From contig CAVUMX010000001.1 of assembly GCA_963742725.1 (NCBI GenBank), positions 1,612,001-1,676,000 on the forward strand: a stretch of 64,000 bases of DNA. The letters run 5' to 3'. The translations under genes were made by a program, and so were the position numbers. This DNA is from CAVVAL01 sp963742725. Lineage in GTDB: Bacteria; Actinomycetota; Actinomycetes; Mycobacteriales; Cryptosporangiaceae. The notes under the pieces are model-generated. The model saw nothing but the letters and a program-made list of their open reading frames with translations, did no database searches and was not told the origin of the DNA. Shown here one piece after another: positions 53,126-61,500 of the stretch; within the stretch, counting starts at the first letter, position 1; each line of letters opens with the position of its first letter.

Positions 53126-53751
53126 TTGTACGCCCTCCGGGTGTCCGGCGGGGGAATCTCGGCGCCCTTGTACTCCACCGGGACTCCGCCGAGCGGGTAG
53201 TCCTTGCGCTGCGGGTGGCCCTCCCAGTCGTCCGGCATGAGGATCCGGGTCAGGGCGGGGTGACCGTCGAAGACGATGCCGAACATGTCCCAGGTCTCCC
53301 GCTCCTGCCAGTCGGCGGTCGGGTAGACGCCCGTGACGCTGGGGATGTGCGCGTCGTCGACGGTGACCTCGACCTCCAGCCGGATGCGGCGGCGGAACGT
53401 CATCGACGTGAGGTGGTAAACGGAATGGAGCCTTTTCGGAGCTTCAGGGTTGCTGTCTAGGTAGTCGACGCCCGAGATGGAACTCAGCAGCTCGAACCGG
53501 AGCGACGGGTCGTCCCGCAGGTGCTGGCAGACCTCGGCGATGCGGTCCCGCTCGACGTAGAGCGTCAGCTCGCCGCGGTCGACGGTGACGCGGTAGATCG
53601 CGTCGCCGAAGCCGGGGTACGCCTCTTCGAGGGCATCTGTCACCTCGTCGAAGTAGCCGCCGTACGGCTTGGGGGTGGAGTGCGGGTCCTCGCGGTGGCG
53701 GACCAGGCCGCCGAAGCCGGAGGTGTCACCGCTGCCGGAGACCCCGAACAT
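53122..53751 (-). CDS. nuoC: NADH-quinone oxidoreductase subunit C
   Basis: 209 residues, intact. 30-kDa-type subunit; the signature runs ERETWDMFGIVFDGHP and ILMPDDWEGHPQRKDYPLGG. The first about 35 residues (Gly/Ser-rich) are variable. ATG at 53751, 21 bases after the nuoB stop. Confidence 0.96.
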   Translation of the reverse strand: MFGVSGSGDTSGFGGLVRHREDPHSTPKPYGGYFDEVTDALEEAYPGFGDAIYRVTVDRGELTLYVERDRIAEVCQHLRDDPSLRFELLSSISGVDYLDSNPEAPKRLHSVYHLTSMTFRRRIRLEVEVTVDDAHIPSVTGVYPTADWQERETWDMFGIVFDGHPALTRILMPDDWEGHPQRKDYPLGGVPVEYKGAEIPPPDTRRAYK

Positions 53752-53772
53752 GCCCTTCTCGTCGCTGCACTT

Positions 53773-54408
53773 TTACGCATTCCCGCTTCGATCCGGAGCT
53801 GCTCCTCGACGCCCCTCGGCCGCTGCCTCGTCCCACTGCTTCAGCAGCTCCTTGTTGTACTTGAACGACGACGGAACCGTGCCCGGCCGCGGCAGGGCGC
53901 CCTTGGCCTCCAGCTCCTTGAGCTGCTGCGCGCGCTTCGGACCCAGCGGCTCGGCCATGATCTTGTCGTGCAGCTTGAGGATCGCGTCGATCAGCATCTC
54001 CGGACGCGGCGGGCAGCCCGGCAGGTACATGTCGACGGGGACGACGTGGTCGACGCCCTGCACGATCGCGTAGTTGTTGAACATGCCGCCCGAGCTGGCG
54101 CAGACGCCCATGCTCAGCACCCACTTGGGTTCCGGCATCTGGTCGTAGATCTGCCGCAGCACCGGGGCCATCTTCTGGCTGACCCGGCCGGCGACGATCA
54201 TCAGGTCGGCCTGGCGCGGCGAGGCCCGGAACACCTCCATGCCGAAGCGGCCGAGGTCGTACCGGGCGGCGCCGGTCGTCATCATCTCGATCGCGCAGCA
54301 GGCCAGGCCGAACGTCGCCGGCCACAGCGAGGATTTCCGGGTCCAGTTGACCAGCTTCTCGACGCTGGTAAGCAGGACTCCGCTGGGGAGCTTCTCTTCG
54401 AGTCCCAT
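53773..54408 (-). CDS. nuoB: NADH-quinone oxidoreductase subunit B
   Basis: 211 residues, intact. Holds terminal cluster N2 next to quinone: FGLACCAIEMM with the tandem cysteines, MGVCASSGGMFNNYAIVQG, and YLPGCPPRPEMLIDAI. ATG at 54408, five bases after the nuoA stop. C-terminal about 40 residues are a variable, charged tail. Confidence 0.97.
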   Translation of the reverse strand: MGLEEKLPSGVLLTSVEKLVNWTRKSSLWPATFGLACCAIEMMTTGAARYDLGRFGMEVFRASPRQADLMIVAGRVSQKMAPVLRQIYDQMPEPKWVLSMGVCASSGGMFNNYAIVQGVDHVVPVDMYLPGCPPRPEMLIDAILKLHDKIMAEPLGPKRAQQLKELEAKGALPRPGTVPSSFKYNKELLKQWDEAAAEGRRGAAPDRSGNA

Positions 54409-54413
54409 GTCTC

Positions 54414-54779
54414 TCAGTCCCAGTCCAGGCCGCCGCGGCGCCACACATAGGCGTACGCGACGAACACGGTTCCGATGAACAGCACCATCTCGTACAGCCC
54501 GAACATGCCCAGCGACTCGTTCGCCACGGCCCACGGGTAGAGGAAGATGATCTCGATGTCGAAGACGATGAACAGCATCGCCGTCAGGTAGAACTTCACC
54601 GGGAAGCGGTTGCCGCCGATCGGCTGCGGGGTCGGCTCGATCCCGCACTCGTACGGCTCGAGCTTGGCGCGGTGGAACCGGCGCGGCCCGATGTACGGCG
54701 CGGCCGCCACCGAGAACACCGCGAACGCGGCCGCCAACACGAACAGCGCCACGATCGGGACGTACGGCGTGAGCGACAT
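54414..54779 (-). CDS. nuoA: NADH-quinone oxidoreductase subunit A
   Basis: 121 residues, intact, three membrane helices. YECGIEPTPQPIGGNRFPVKFYL and LFIVFDIEIIFLYPWAV are the conserved loops. First gene of the nuo operon; the 94-base gap to the reductase gene upstream presumably holds its promoter. Confidence 0.96.
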   Translation of the reverse strand: MSLTPYVPIVALFVLAAAFAVFSVAAAPYIGPRRFHRAKLEPYECGIEPTPQPIGGNRFPVKFYLTAMLFIVFDIEIIFLYPWAVANESLGMFGLYEMVLFIGTVFVAYAYVWRRGGLDWD

Positions 54780-54873
54780 CGCGGTCGGTGTCCTCTCTTG
54801 TGGTCCGGGTCACGTTTGTTACGAAAGCGGTTCACCCTACGACGGGCCTTGCGCAGGACCGTCGTAGGGGTGT

Positions 54874-56178
54874 TCACACGGCGGGAGCCATCCTGCTCAG
54901 ACCGTTGATCACCCGGTCCATGGCGTCCCCGCCGCGCGGGTCGGTGAGATTCGCGAGCAACTTGAGAACGAACTTCATGAGGACCGGATGCGGCATGCCG
55001 TGCCGCGTCGCGAGCTTCATGACCTCCGGACGGCCGATCAGCTTCACGAACACGCCGCCGAGCCGGTAGTAGCCGCCGTAGGTGTCGGCGAGCACCTTCG
55101 GGTACGCCTGGAGCGCCCGCTCGCGGGACAACCCCTGCGGACGGCCGAGCGCCTGCGCGGCGACCTCGGCGGCGATCTCGCCGGACTCCATCGCGTACGC
55201 GATGCCCTCGCCGTTGAACGGGTTGACCATGCCGCCGGTGTCGCCGACGAGCATCAGTCCGCGGGTGTAGTGGGGCTTGCGGTTGAAGCCCATCGGCAGC
55301 GCCGCGCCGCGGATCGGCCCGGTGGCGTTCGGTTCGGTGTAGCCCCACTCCTCGGGCAGGCCGTCGAGCCAGTCCGTCAGCATCTTGCGGTAGTCGACGT
55401 GCTGGAACGCCTTCGACGTGTTGAGGATGCCGAGGCCGACGTTCGAGCGGCCGTCGCCGAGGCCGAAGATCCAGCCGTAGCCGGGGAGCAGGCGCTTCTC
55501 GCCGCGCGTGCGGTCCCACAGTTCCAGCCACGACTCCAGGTAGTCGTCGTCGTGGCGGGGGCTGTTGTAGTACCGGCGGACGGCCACGCCCATCGGACGG
55601 TCGTCGCGCTTGGCCAGGCCGAGGGAGAGTGCGAGGCGGCCGCTGACACCGTCGGCGGCGATCACCAGCGGGGCGCGGTACTCCGCCGGGATCTTCTCCT
55701 TGCCGACGGTGGCCGTGACGCCGGTGACCCGGCCGGCCTTGTTCAGGATCGCGCCGGTGACGTTCGTCGACGTCTGCATGCGGGCGCCGGCCTTCACCGC
55801 CGCGTTCGCGAGCGACTCGTCGAAGTCCAGGCGGGTGCGGGTCAGACCGTAGTCAGGGAAGGAGGCCAGGTCCGGCCAGTCCAGTTCGAGGCGCATCCCG
55901 CCGCCGATGACGCGCAGGCCCTTGTTGCGGAGCCAGCCCGCCTCGGGCGAGATGTCGACGCCCATCTTGATCAGCTGCTTCACCGCGCGAGGGGTGAGAC
56001 CGTCGCCGCAGACCTTCTCGCGCGGGAACTCGGTCTTCTCCAGCAGCATGACGTCCAGGCCGGCGGCGGCGAGGTGGAAAGCGGCGGCGGAACCGCCAGG
56101 ACCGGCGCCGACGACGATGACGTCGGCTTCTCCCGTGCGGCCCGGTACCGACTGGTTATCGGCGGAGGTGGTGGTCAC
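54874..56178 (-). CDS. Geranylgeranyl-reductase-family flavoprotein, probably menaquinone reductase (MenJ-like)
   Basis: 434 residues. FAD-dependent reductase of the GG-reductase family: dinucleotide-binding VIVVGAGPGGSAAAFHLA (Gly24-Gly29), EKVCGDGLTPRAVKQL, and GDTGGMVNPFNGEGIAYAMESG. The mycobacterial relative MenJ saturates one isoprene unit of menaquinone; position next to nuoA, near menG, supports that role here. GTG start at 56178. Confidence 0.9.
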   Translation of the reverse strand: MTTTSADNQSVPGRTGEADVIVVGAGPGGSAAAFHLAAAGLDVMLLEKTEFPREKVCGDGLTPRAVKQLIKMGVDISPEAGWLRNKGLRVIGGGMRLELDWPDLASFPDYGLTRTRLDFDESLANAAVKAGARMQTSTNVTGAILNKAGRVTGVTATVGKEKIPAEYRAPLVIAADGVSGRLALSLGLAKRDDRPMGVAVRRYYNSPRHDDDYLESWLELWDRTRGEKRLLPGYGWIFGLGDGRSNVGLGILNTSKAFQHVDYRKMLTDWLDGLPEEWGYTEPNATGPIRGAALPMGFNRKPHYTRGLMLVGDTGGMVNPFNGEGIAYAMESGEIAAEVAAQALGRPQGLSRERALQAYPKVLADTYGGYYRLGGVFVKLIGRPEVMKLATRHGMPHPVLMKFVLKLLANLTDPRGGDAMDRVINGLSRMAPAV

Positions 56179-56270
56179 GACAGCCCCTCGTCGGGTTCGC
56201 TTTTCAGTCCCGTGAAGGGCTTGTGAATCCCTTCACGATGTCTCCGCGCGAGAGTCTATGCCTCAACGGG

Positions 56271-56310
56271 GGAGCCCGTTGGGTTAGGTAGACCTAACCC
56301 AACGGGCTCC
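56271..56310. terminator. 40-nt palindrome between the reductase and the Gly-rich protein genes
   Basis: Perfect 19-bp arms 56271-56289 / 56292-56310 with only two bases between. About 95 bases after the stop of the Gly-rich protein gene (minus strand). The centre TTAGGTAGACCTAA resembles two DtxR/IdeR half-sites but is shorter than the 19-bp iron box, so terminator is the first choice. Confidence 0.55.
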
Positions 56311-56405
56311 TGCGCAGGTCCCGGACGGTGTGCGGTGCCACAGCGTCCGAGCCCCTGCCAGCGCGCCCTGGACCCCCACCCTTGGGCGCGCGAGTCAGCG
56401 CTCGA

Positions 56406-56909
56406 TCAGAAGTTGCTGCCGCGTTCCTCGTCGGAGAACTGGGTGTCCGCGCGGGGACGCTCCTCGTCGGACCGACCGCCCTCTTCAGCGCCGAAACCGC
56501 CGGCGTCCTGGTTGCTGTCGCTGCCGTAGCCGCCCTGGCTCGCGGTGCCGCTTTGGCCTGAGCCGCTGCCTTGGCCGGCGTCGCTGAAGTAGCCGGAGCC
56601 GGCGTCCTGGCCGGAGCCACCGGAGTACCCGCCGCTCTCCTCGCCGGTGCCGCCCGAGTAGCCGCTGGTGTCCTGGCCGGAGCCACCCGAGTACCCGCCG
56701 CTGCCCTGGCTGTCGCTGTTCCGGCCGCTGCCGAAACCGCCGGCGTCCTGGCCGCTGTCATAGCCGCCACTCCGGCCGGACTCGCCGCCGTCCTGGCGAC
56801 CCTCCGGGCCGTAGCCGGCCGTGTCCTGGCCGCCGGTGTCCCCCTGCTGGCGCTGCTCCCGCGCCTCGGTTCCTTCGTAGCCCTCGTCACTACGAGTCTC
56901 GTGCTGCAT
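56406..56909 (-). CDS. Low-complexity Gly/Ser/Gln-rich disordered protein
   Basis: 167 residues. After a charged start (MQHETRSDEGYEGTEAREQR) it is made of irregular repeats such as GGYSGGSGQD, TSGYSGG, DAGGFGSG, with Tyr or Phe every 8-12 residues, ending in an acidic/basic segment. No cysteine, no hydrophobic core: predicted disordered. Such Gly/Tyr patterns resemble sequences that form condensates or glycine-rich wall proteins; function unknown. ATG at 56909 after GGGGAAG. No signal peptide seen. Confidence 0.65.
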   Translation of the reverse strand: MQHETRSDEGYEGTEAREQRQQGDTGGQDTAGYGPEGRQDGGESGRSGGYDSGQDAGGFGSGRNSDSQGSGGYSGGSGQDTSGYSGGTGEESGGYSGGSGQDAGSGYFSDAGQGSGSGQSGTASQGGYGSDSNQDAGGFGAEEGGRSDEERPRADTQFSDEERGSNF

Positions 56910-57012
56910 GGTCTTCCCCCTCGTCAGCCTTCGGTGGGCGCGCGGACGCACCCGGTGACGAGCTAGACCTACCCGGACTCCAGGTACAGAAACACCTACA
57001 GGGGGAGAGAGT

Positions 57013-57696
57013 TCAGCGAATAGCGCGGTGGAGGGCAACTACCCCACCGGTGAGGTTTCGCCACGCGACCTTGCGCCACCCGGCGGCGGCGATGGTGCCG
57101 GCCAGCGTCGCCTGGTCCGGCCAGGCGCGCATCGACTCGGCAAGGTACTCGTAGGCGGCCGGGTTGCTGCTGACCTTGCGCGTGATACCCGGGAGCGCGC
57201 GTAGGAACATCTCGGAGTAGACGGTGCGGAACGGGGTCCACGTCGGCTGGCTGACCTCGCAGACGACGAGCCGCCCGCCGGGCTTCGTGACCCGGGCCAT
57301 CTCGCGCAGGCCGGCTTCGGTGTCGACCAGGTTCCGCAGCCCGAACGCGATCGTCACGGCGTCGAACGAGGCGTCCGCGAACGGCAGGTGGAGCGCGTCG
57401 CCGGCCACCATCGGGATGCCACGGTCGACGCCCTCCAGCAACATGCCGAGGGAGAAGTCGCAGGCGATGACGTCCGCGCCGGACTTGGCCAGTTCGACGC
57501 TCGACACGCCCGTGCCGGCGGCCAGGTCGAGGCAACGGTCCGTCGGGGTGAGGTTCAGGGCTTCACGGGTCAGGCGGCGCCAGCGCCGGTCCTGGCCACC
57601 CGTCATCACGGTGTTGGTGACGTCGTACCGCTTGGCGACGCCGTCGAACATGGCGGCAACCTCGTGCGGCTTCTTGTCCAGGGAGGCGCGGGTCAT
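57013..57696 (-). CDS. menG: Demethylmenaquinone methyltransferase
   Basis: 227 residues, UbiE/MenG family; methylates demethylmenaquinone with SAM, the last step to menaquinone. MFDGVAKRYDVTNTVMTGGQ near the start, SAM loop DLAAGTGVSSVELAKS (57-72), FGLRNLVDTEAGLREM, and the C-terminal YLAESMRAWPDQATLA are family signatures. ATG at 57696. Lies in the mqnC-menG-reductase-nuo block. Confidence 0.95.
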   Translation of the reverse strand: MTRASLDKKPHEVAAMFDGVAKRYDVTNTVMTGGQDRRWRRLTREALNLTPTDRCLDLAAGTGVSSVELAKSGADVIACDFSLGMLLEGVDRGIPMVAGDALHLPFADASFDAVTIAFGLRNLVDTEAGLREMARVTKPGGRLVVCEVSQPTWTPFRTVYSEMFLRALPGITRKVSSNPAAYEYLAESMRAWPDQATLAGTIAAAGWRKVAWRNLTGGVVALHRAIR

Positions 57697-57782
57697 GCGA
57701 CAACCCTAGAACCGCCGTTCCCCTCATCACCGCCCCGGTGCCACCACCCGCGCCTTCCTCCGCCTGGCCACCGCCGCGCCGC

Positions 57783-57847
57783 CAGCGAGTTTCGGACTTT
57801 TGAGGGTGCGGCGCGGCTCGCGGCCCTCAAAAGTCCGAAGGTGGGCG
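57783..57847. repeat. 65-bp dispersed palindromic repeat, family 1, copy 4
   Basis: Arms 57783-57807 and 57823-57847, 15-nt loop. Between divergent genes (menG and the kinase-like gene), only 21 bases before the latter's start, so it lies in promoter space rather than at a gene end. Confidence 0.85.
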
Positions 57848-57868
57848 TGGAACTGATAGGAACAGGGC

Positions 57869-58390
57869 ATGGCGAAACCGGCGCCGGTCCGGGTGGTGCT
57901 CCTCGGGCTGATGGGATCGGGCAAGACCACGGTGGGATCGCTGCTGGCTGAGCGCACCGGATGGCCCGAGCTGGACAACGACGCCCTGCTGCGTGAGCTG
58001 ACAGGCAGGTCGCTGAACGAGGTAGCGGCGCTGGGGGCCGATCGGCTGCACGAGGCCGAGCGCGACATCCTGTTGCACGTGCTGAAGCAGCCGGCACCGT
58101 TCGTGGCCGGAGCCGCAGCGGCGGTGGTCGAGTATCCGGAGGTCATCGCCGCGCTGCACACGGGCGCGTTCGCGGTCTACCTGCACGTACCGCCGGAGGT
58201 ACTCGTCAGCCGGATCGGCGACGACGCGGACCGCCCGTGGCTACGGCCCGATCCGCTGGCGGCGCTGACCGCGATGTACGACGAGCGCGACGCCCTGTAC
58301 CGGAAAGCGGCGGCGTACGTGGTCGACGGCACCCTGGCACCCGGGCAGGTCTCCGACCGCATCCACGCCGAACTCCCCCGCCCGCTATAA
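57869..58390 (+). CDS. Shikimate-kinase-like P-loop protein lacking substrate residues
   Basis: 173 residues. Walker A GLMGSGKTT (13-21) and the overall pattern (GWPELDNDALLRELTGRSLNEV, then ERDILLHVL) are those of shikimate kinases. But the shikimate-binding triple-glycine loop after the FR-x-x-E segment is replaced by AGAAAAVVEYP, and the conserved Arg of the FR motif looks like His. It therefore probably phosphorylates something else, or nothing. Not next to aro genes; flanked by menaquinone genes. ATG at 57869. Confidence 0.75.
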   Translation: MAKPAPVRVVLLGLMGSGKTTVGSLLAERTGWPELDNDALLRELTGRSLNEVAALGADRLHEAERDILLHVLKQPAPFVAGAAAAVVEYPEVIAALHTGAFAVYLHVPPEVLVSRIGDDADRPWLRPDPLAALTAMYDERDALYRKAAAYVVDGTLAPGQVSDRIHAELPRPL

Positions 58391-58502
58391 CTCCGCCGCA
58401 CTCGCCCGCACGACCGGCCCGCTGGCGCCGCCGACCTGCCCGGCCTCACCACCGTGCCCGCCGCATGCGCCGCCGCGCTGGACCCCGCGGCACCACCCGC
58501 AC

Positions 58503-59702
58503 TCAGCTGGCGTCGATGAGCTTCAGTTCGGGGTGGCCGAGGCCGCCGCCGGGGAGCGCGGTGGACGCGAAGTGCGAGACGACGTGGTCGTCGACCGGGT
58601 CATTGGCGGGGTCGTCGTGCACGAGAAGGTGCTCGTACAGCGTGTTGCGCTGGGCGGGGATGCGGCCGGCGCTGCGGATGAGGTGGATCAGTTCCGTCCG
58701 GTTGGAGCGGTGCTTGGCGCCCGCGCTGGAGACGACGTTCTCCTCCAGCATGATCGAGCCGAGGTCGTCGGCGCCCATGTGCATGGTGAGCTGGCCGACG
58801 TCCTTGCCGGTGGTGAGCCAGGATCCCTGCAGGTGCTTGACGTTGTCGAAGAAGAGCCGGGCGACCGCGATGATCCGCAGGTACTCCAGGCTGGTGGCGT
58901 GGGTCTTGCCCTTGAGGTGGTTGTTCTCGGGCTGGTAGGTCCACGGGATGAAGGAGCGGAAGCCGCCGGTGCGGTCCTGGACGTCACGGACCATGCGCAT
59001 GTGCTCGATGCGCTCGGCGTTCGTCTCGCCGGTGCCCATCATGAACGTGGCGGTGGACTCGACGCCCAGCCCGTGAGCCGTCTCCATGATTTCCAGCCAG
59101 CGCTCGCCGGACTCCTTGAGCGGCGCGATGGCCTTGCGGGGACGCGCGACCAGGATCTCGGCGCCCGCGCCGGCGAACGAATCGAGGCCTGCCGCATGGA
59201 TCCGGGTGATGGCCTCTTCGACGCTGACGTTCGACACCTTGGCCATGTGAGCGACCTCGCTGGCACCGAGCGAGTGGAGCGCGAGCTGCGGGTACTCCTT
59301 GCGGATGGCCGCGAACGTCGTCTCGTAGTACTCGACGCCGAAGTCGGGGTGATGCCCGCCCTGAAGCATGATCTGGGTGGCGCCGAGCTGGACGGCTTCG
59401 CCGCAGCGGCGCAGGATCTCGTCGAGCCCGTGGACCCAGCCCTCGCCGTGCTTCGGCGCCCGGTAGAACGCGCAGAACTTGCACGCCGTCACGCACACGT
59501 TCGTGTAGTTGATGTTGCGGTCGATCAGGTAGGTGGCGATGTTGTCCGGGAACCGGCGCCTGCGGACGGTGTCCGCCGCCTGCCCGAGCGCGTGGAACGG
59601 CGCATCGGTGTAAAGCAGCAGCGCCTGCTCGGGGCTGATCCGCCCGCCGTCGGCCGCGTGCTGCAGGAGGTCAGAGATCTCACGTGCCCGGTCGTCGCTC
59701 AC
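58503..59702 (-). CDS. mqnC: Cyclic dehypoxanthinyl futalosine synthase (radical SAM)
   Basis: 399 residues. Radical-SAM enzyme of the futalosine route to menaquinone: cyclises dehypoxanthine futalosine. CxxxCxxC cluster motif with Cys70, Cys74, Cys77 in VCVTACKFCAFYR; QIMLQGGHHPDFGVEYYE, GAGAEILVARPRK and FMMGTGETNAERIEHM are typical of MqnC. GTG at 59702; an upstream in-frame start would add 22 residues without homology. Its presence shows the organism uses futalosine rather than o-succinylbenzoate chemistry. Confidence 0.94.
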   Translation of the reverse strand: MSDDRAREISDLLQHAADGGRISPEQALLLYTDAPFHALGQAADTVRRRRFPDNIATYLIDRNINYTNVCVTACKFCAFYRAPKHGEGWVHGLDEILRRCGEAVQLGATQIMLQGGHHPDFGVEYYETTFAAIRKEYPQLALHSLGASEVAHMAKVSNVSVEEAITRIHAAGLDSFAGAGAEILVARPRKAIAPLKESGERWLEIMETAHGLGVESTATFMMGTGETNAERIEHMRMVRDVQDRTGGFRSFIPWTYQPENNHLKGKTHATSLEYLRIIAVARLFFDNVKHLQGSWLTTGKDVGQLTMHMGADDLGSIMLEENVVSSAGAKHRSNRTELIHLIRSAGRIPAQRNTLYEHLLVHDDPANDPVDDHVVSHFASTALPGGGLGHPELKLIDAS

Positions 59703-59934
59703 CCCCTGAGCGTAACCGGCCCAACCTGAGCCCCACCTGGCTACCTGCCAGCCCGCGCGCCAGCTCACACTAGGTCATCGACCAATGCAGCACTAGAGCA
59801 AGCGCAGGAGAGCCATCCATAATGGACGGGCGGAACCGCAACGATGACGACAACAGGGGCCGCATCCCCGCGACTCCCGAGCGTAAGCTGTAGGGTTCCT
59901 GGTCGCGCTCTTTCACGGAGACTTGTAATTGACA

Positions 59935-60192
59935 TTAGGTAGATGCATCCGGCCACGCCTCCAGCCATGCAATTCCTTGTGCAGTCAGAGACCAGCGCGG
60001 ACCCGTACCCGCCGACTCTCTAGCATGCTCGCAGAGTAGGCCTTCCGCTGCTAGCTGCCGAAGATCAACAATAATGCTGCTTTCTATATGGGCGCCGCGT
60101 CGACCGAGCTCAAGGTCAATCGTCCGCGTGTCCCATCTTCCACCCCCGTCACGGACGACCTGTAGAGCCAGGTGGGTTGGAATGACATTCAT
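59935..60192 (-). CDS. Small winged-helix-like protein, candidate immunity protein for the Rhs toxin
   Basis: 85 residues. The pattern VVDLRQLAAEGLLCEHARES, then GPRWSLTAQGIAWL, looks like the last helix and wing of a small winged-helix domain. Starts at ATG 60192, four bases after the toxin stop; the site GAGGTGA (60197-60203) overlaps that stop, so the two are coupled. A small gene in this position after a polymorphic toxin is usually the immunity gene; no immunity family is recognised. Lower GC than the core genome. Confidence 0.6.
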   Translation of the reverse strand: MNVIPTHLALQVVRDGGGRWDTRTIDLELGRRGAHIESSIIVDLRQLAAEGLLCEHARESAGTGPRWSLTAQGIAWLEAWPDAST

Positions 60193-60196
60193 TAGG

Positions 60197-61500
60197 TCAC
60201 CTCACGCTGGGATGGTAGAGATCAGCGGGCGCACCGGCGCGCGTCAGGCCGTAGTCTGTTAGCGCCTGCGTGTGTAACTTGTCCCAGAGCTCATACGAGT
60301 CTTCCGCAGGTTGCCCAGATGTATACCCAGCCGTTCGGTAAAGGACAGACTCGCGAAGCTCGTGCGTGTAAAAGCGAAGATCATGCGCGGTTGGCGTAAG
60401 CTCGCCGCCAGAGATCGAGCGGAGACGATCAAGCATACCCTGCTCAGCTGCCTCGAGCGGACCACCGTCAGTGAACCGCAGCAGGTGCGTTTCGACTGCG
60501 TCTACTCCATTAGTTTGGATCTTGGCACGGTTCCAGTCTAAGCCTCCGCAGTTATGCACGAGCACAGGCGTTTCGCCTGCCATTACATAGTACGTGTGGA
60601 GGCTACTGACGGTGACGTCGTACATAATTGCACTGCCTGCACGGGGTTGAACATCTTGCACTCGAGCCGCCCGCCCGCGCGCATCGAGTAGAGAGTGGCC
60701 GGGCTGTAGCAGACGTGCGGCAGTCCATATCTTGGCCGTATTGTCCCAGAAGCGATGCCCTGCGGTCGTCTGCAGCCTAATCAGCCGGCCATTGGCGTTG
60801 ACGACCACGTCAACAAGGTCGCCGTCGTGCTTGGTCACATAGAGGCGCGTAAGCCTCTCCGCATCGACTCTCGACGGGGCGATTTCGTCAGCCGCAGCTA
60901 CCCTGTCGCCGATTTTCAGATCTTTAATTTTCTTAGTCTTGCCATTGGCTAAGAGGACAAGAGTATGAGGCGCAAAACTGCAAGTCTTCTTAGCTGCCTT
61001 GAGCAGTCTCACCCCGGCAGCGGCAAGCTTAATGCCCTTACCGAGCGCTGCGCCAGCAGCCACTTCCGCACCCAAGACGAGACAACTCTTTGCGTTGCCC
61101 TGCATACACTTGGCGCCATCGTGCCCGCCGCTTACATCGCCAACCGCGTCACCGACTGCCTGTGTCGCCTGACCGCCAGAACTGCAGGCAGCCGCGGACG
61201 CGAGGGTCGCTGCGTCTTCGCATGGCGCCAGGGCGCTCAGGTCACCAAGCGTCGTCTCACCATCTCCGTTACCATCAAGATTTCTTCGGCACGCCGGTGA
61301 CATACTCGTCTGGCAGTCCAGCCACTCCCCGGCAGCTTTGGCCTTCTTACATGCCCAATCCCACCAGCATCCCCCACTGCTCGACTTTTTCTTGGGTCGA
61401 GGTTTGTACGTTCCCGGCGGGTCCTTCCTGGGAGTTCCGTTCTCACCCCCAGTACAGCGATTCGGTCCACCAACTTCGCCAGGTTTACACGACGCCGAGC
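60197..61500 (-). CDS. C-terminal part of the Rhs toxin: linker, HINT domain and toxin tip (shifted frame)
   Basis: Continues the Rhs protein but in another frame; the shift lies near 61495 and fits one missing base. After a Cys-rich linker (CKPGEVGGPNRCTGGENG, PRPKKKSSSGGCWWDWACKK) comes a HINT self-cleaving domain (about 60548-60982) starting CSFAPHTLVLLANGK, with TTAGHRFW and ending YYVMAGETPVLVHNC. The last about 117 residues (60197-60550) are the tip: GLDWNRAKIQTNGVD, HDLRFYTHELRESVLYR, LHTQALTDYGL, LYHPSVR. I do not recognise a toxin family. HINT would release the tip after Asn. Confidence 0.8.

Noticed and set aside
56571..56966. Plus-strand Ala/Val/Leu-rich frame opposite the Gly-rich protein gene
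   Set aside because: Reverse reading of a Gly/Ser repeat gives Ala/Leu-rich sequence automatically; the minus frame has a better ribosome site and a normal charged start.
59765..59968. Minus-strand frame of 67 codons after the candidate immunity gene
   Set aside because: No ribosome site, overlaps the immunity gene in another frame, and unremarkable composition. I see nothing else in the 232 bases between mqnC and the immunity gene.
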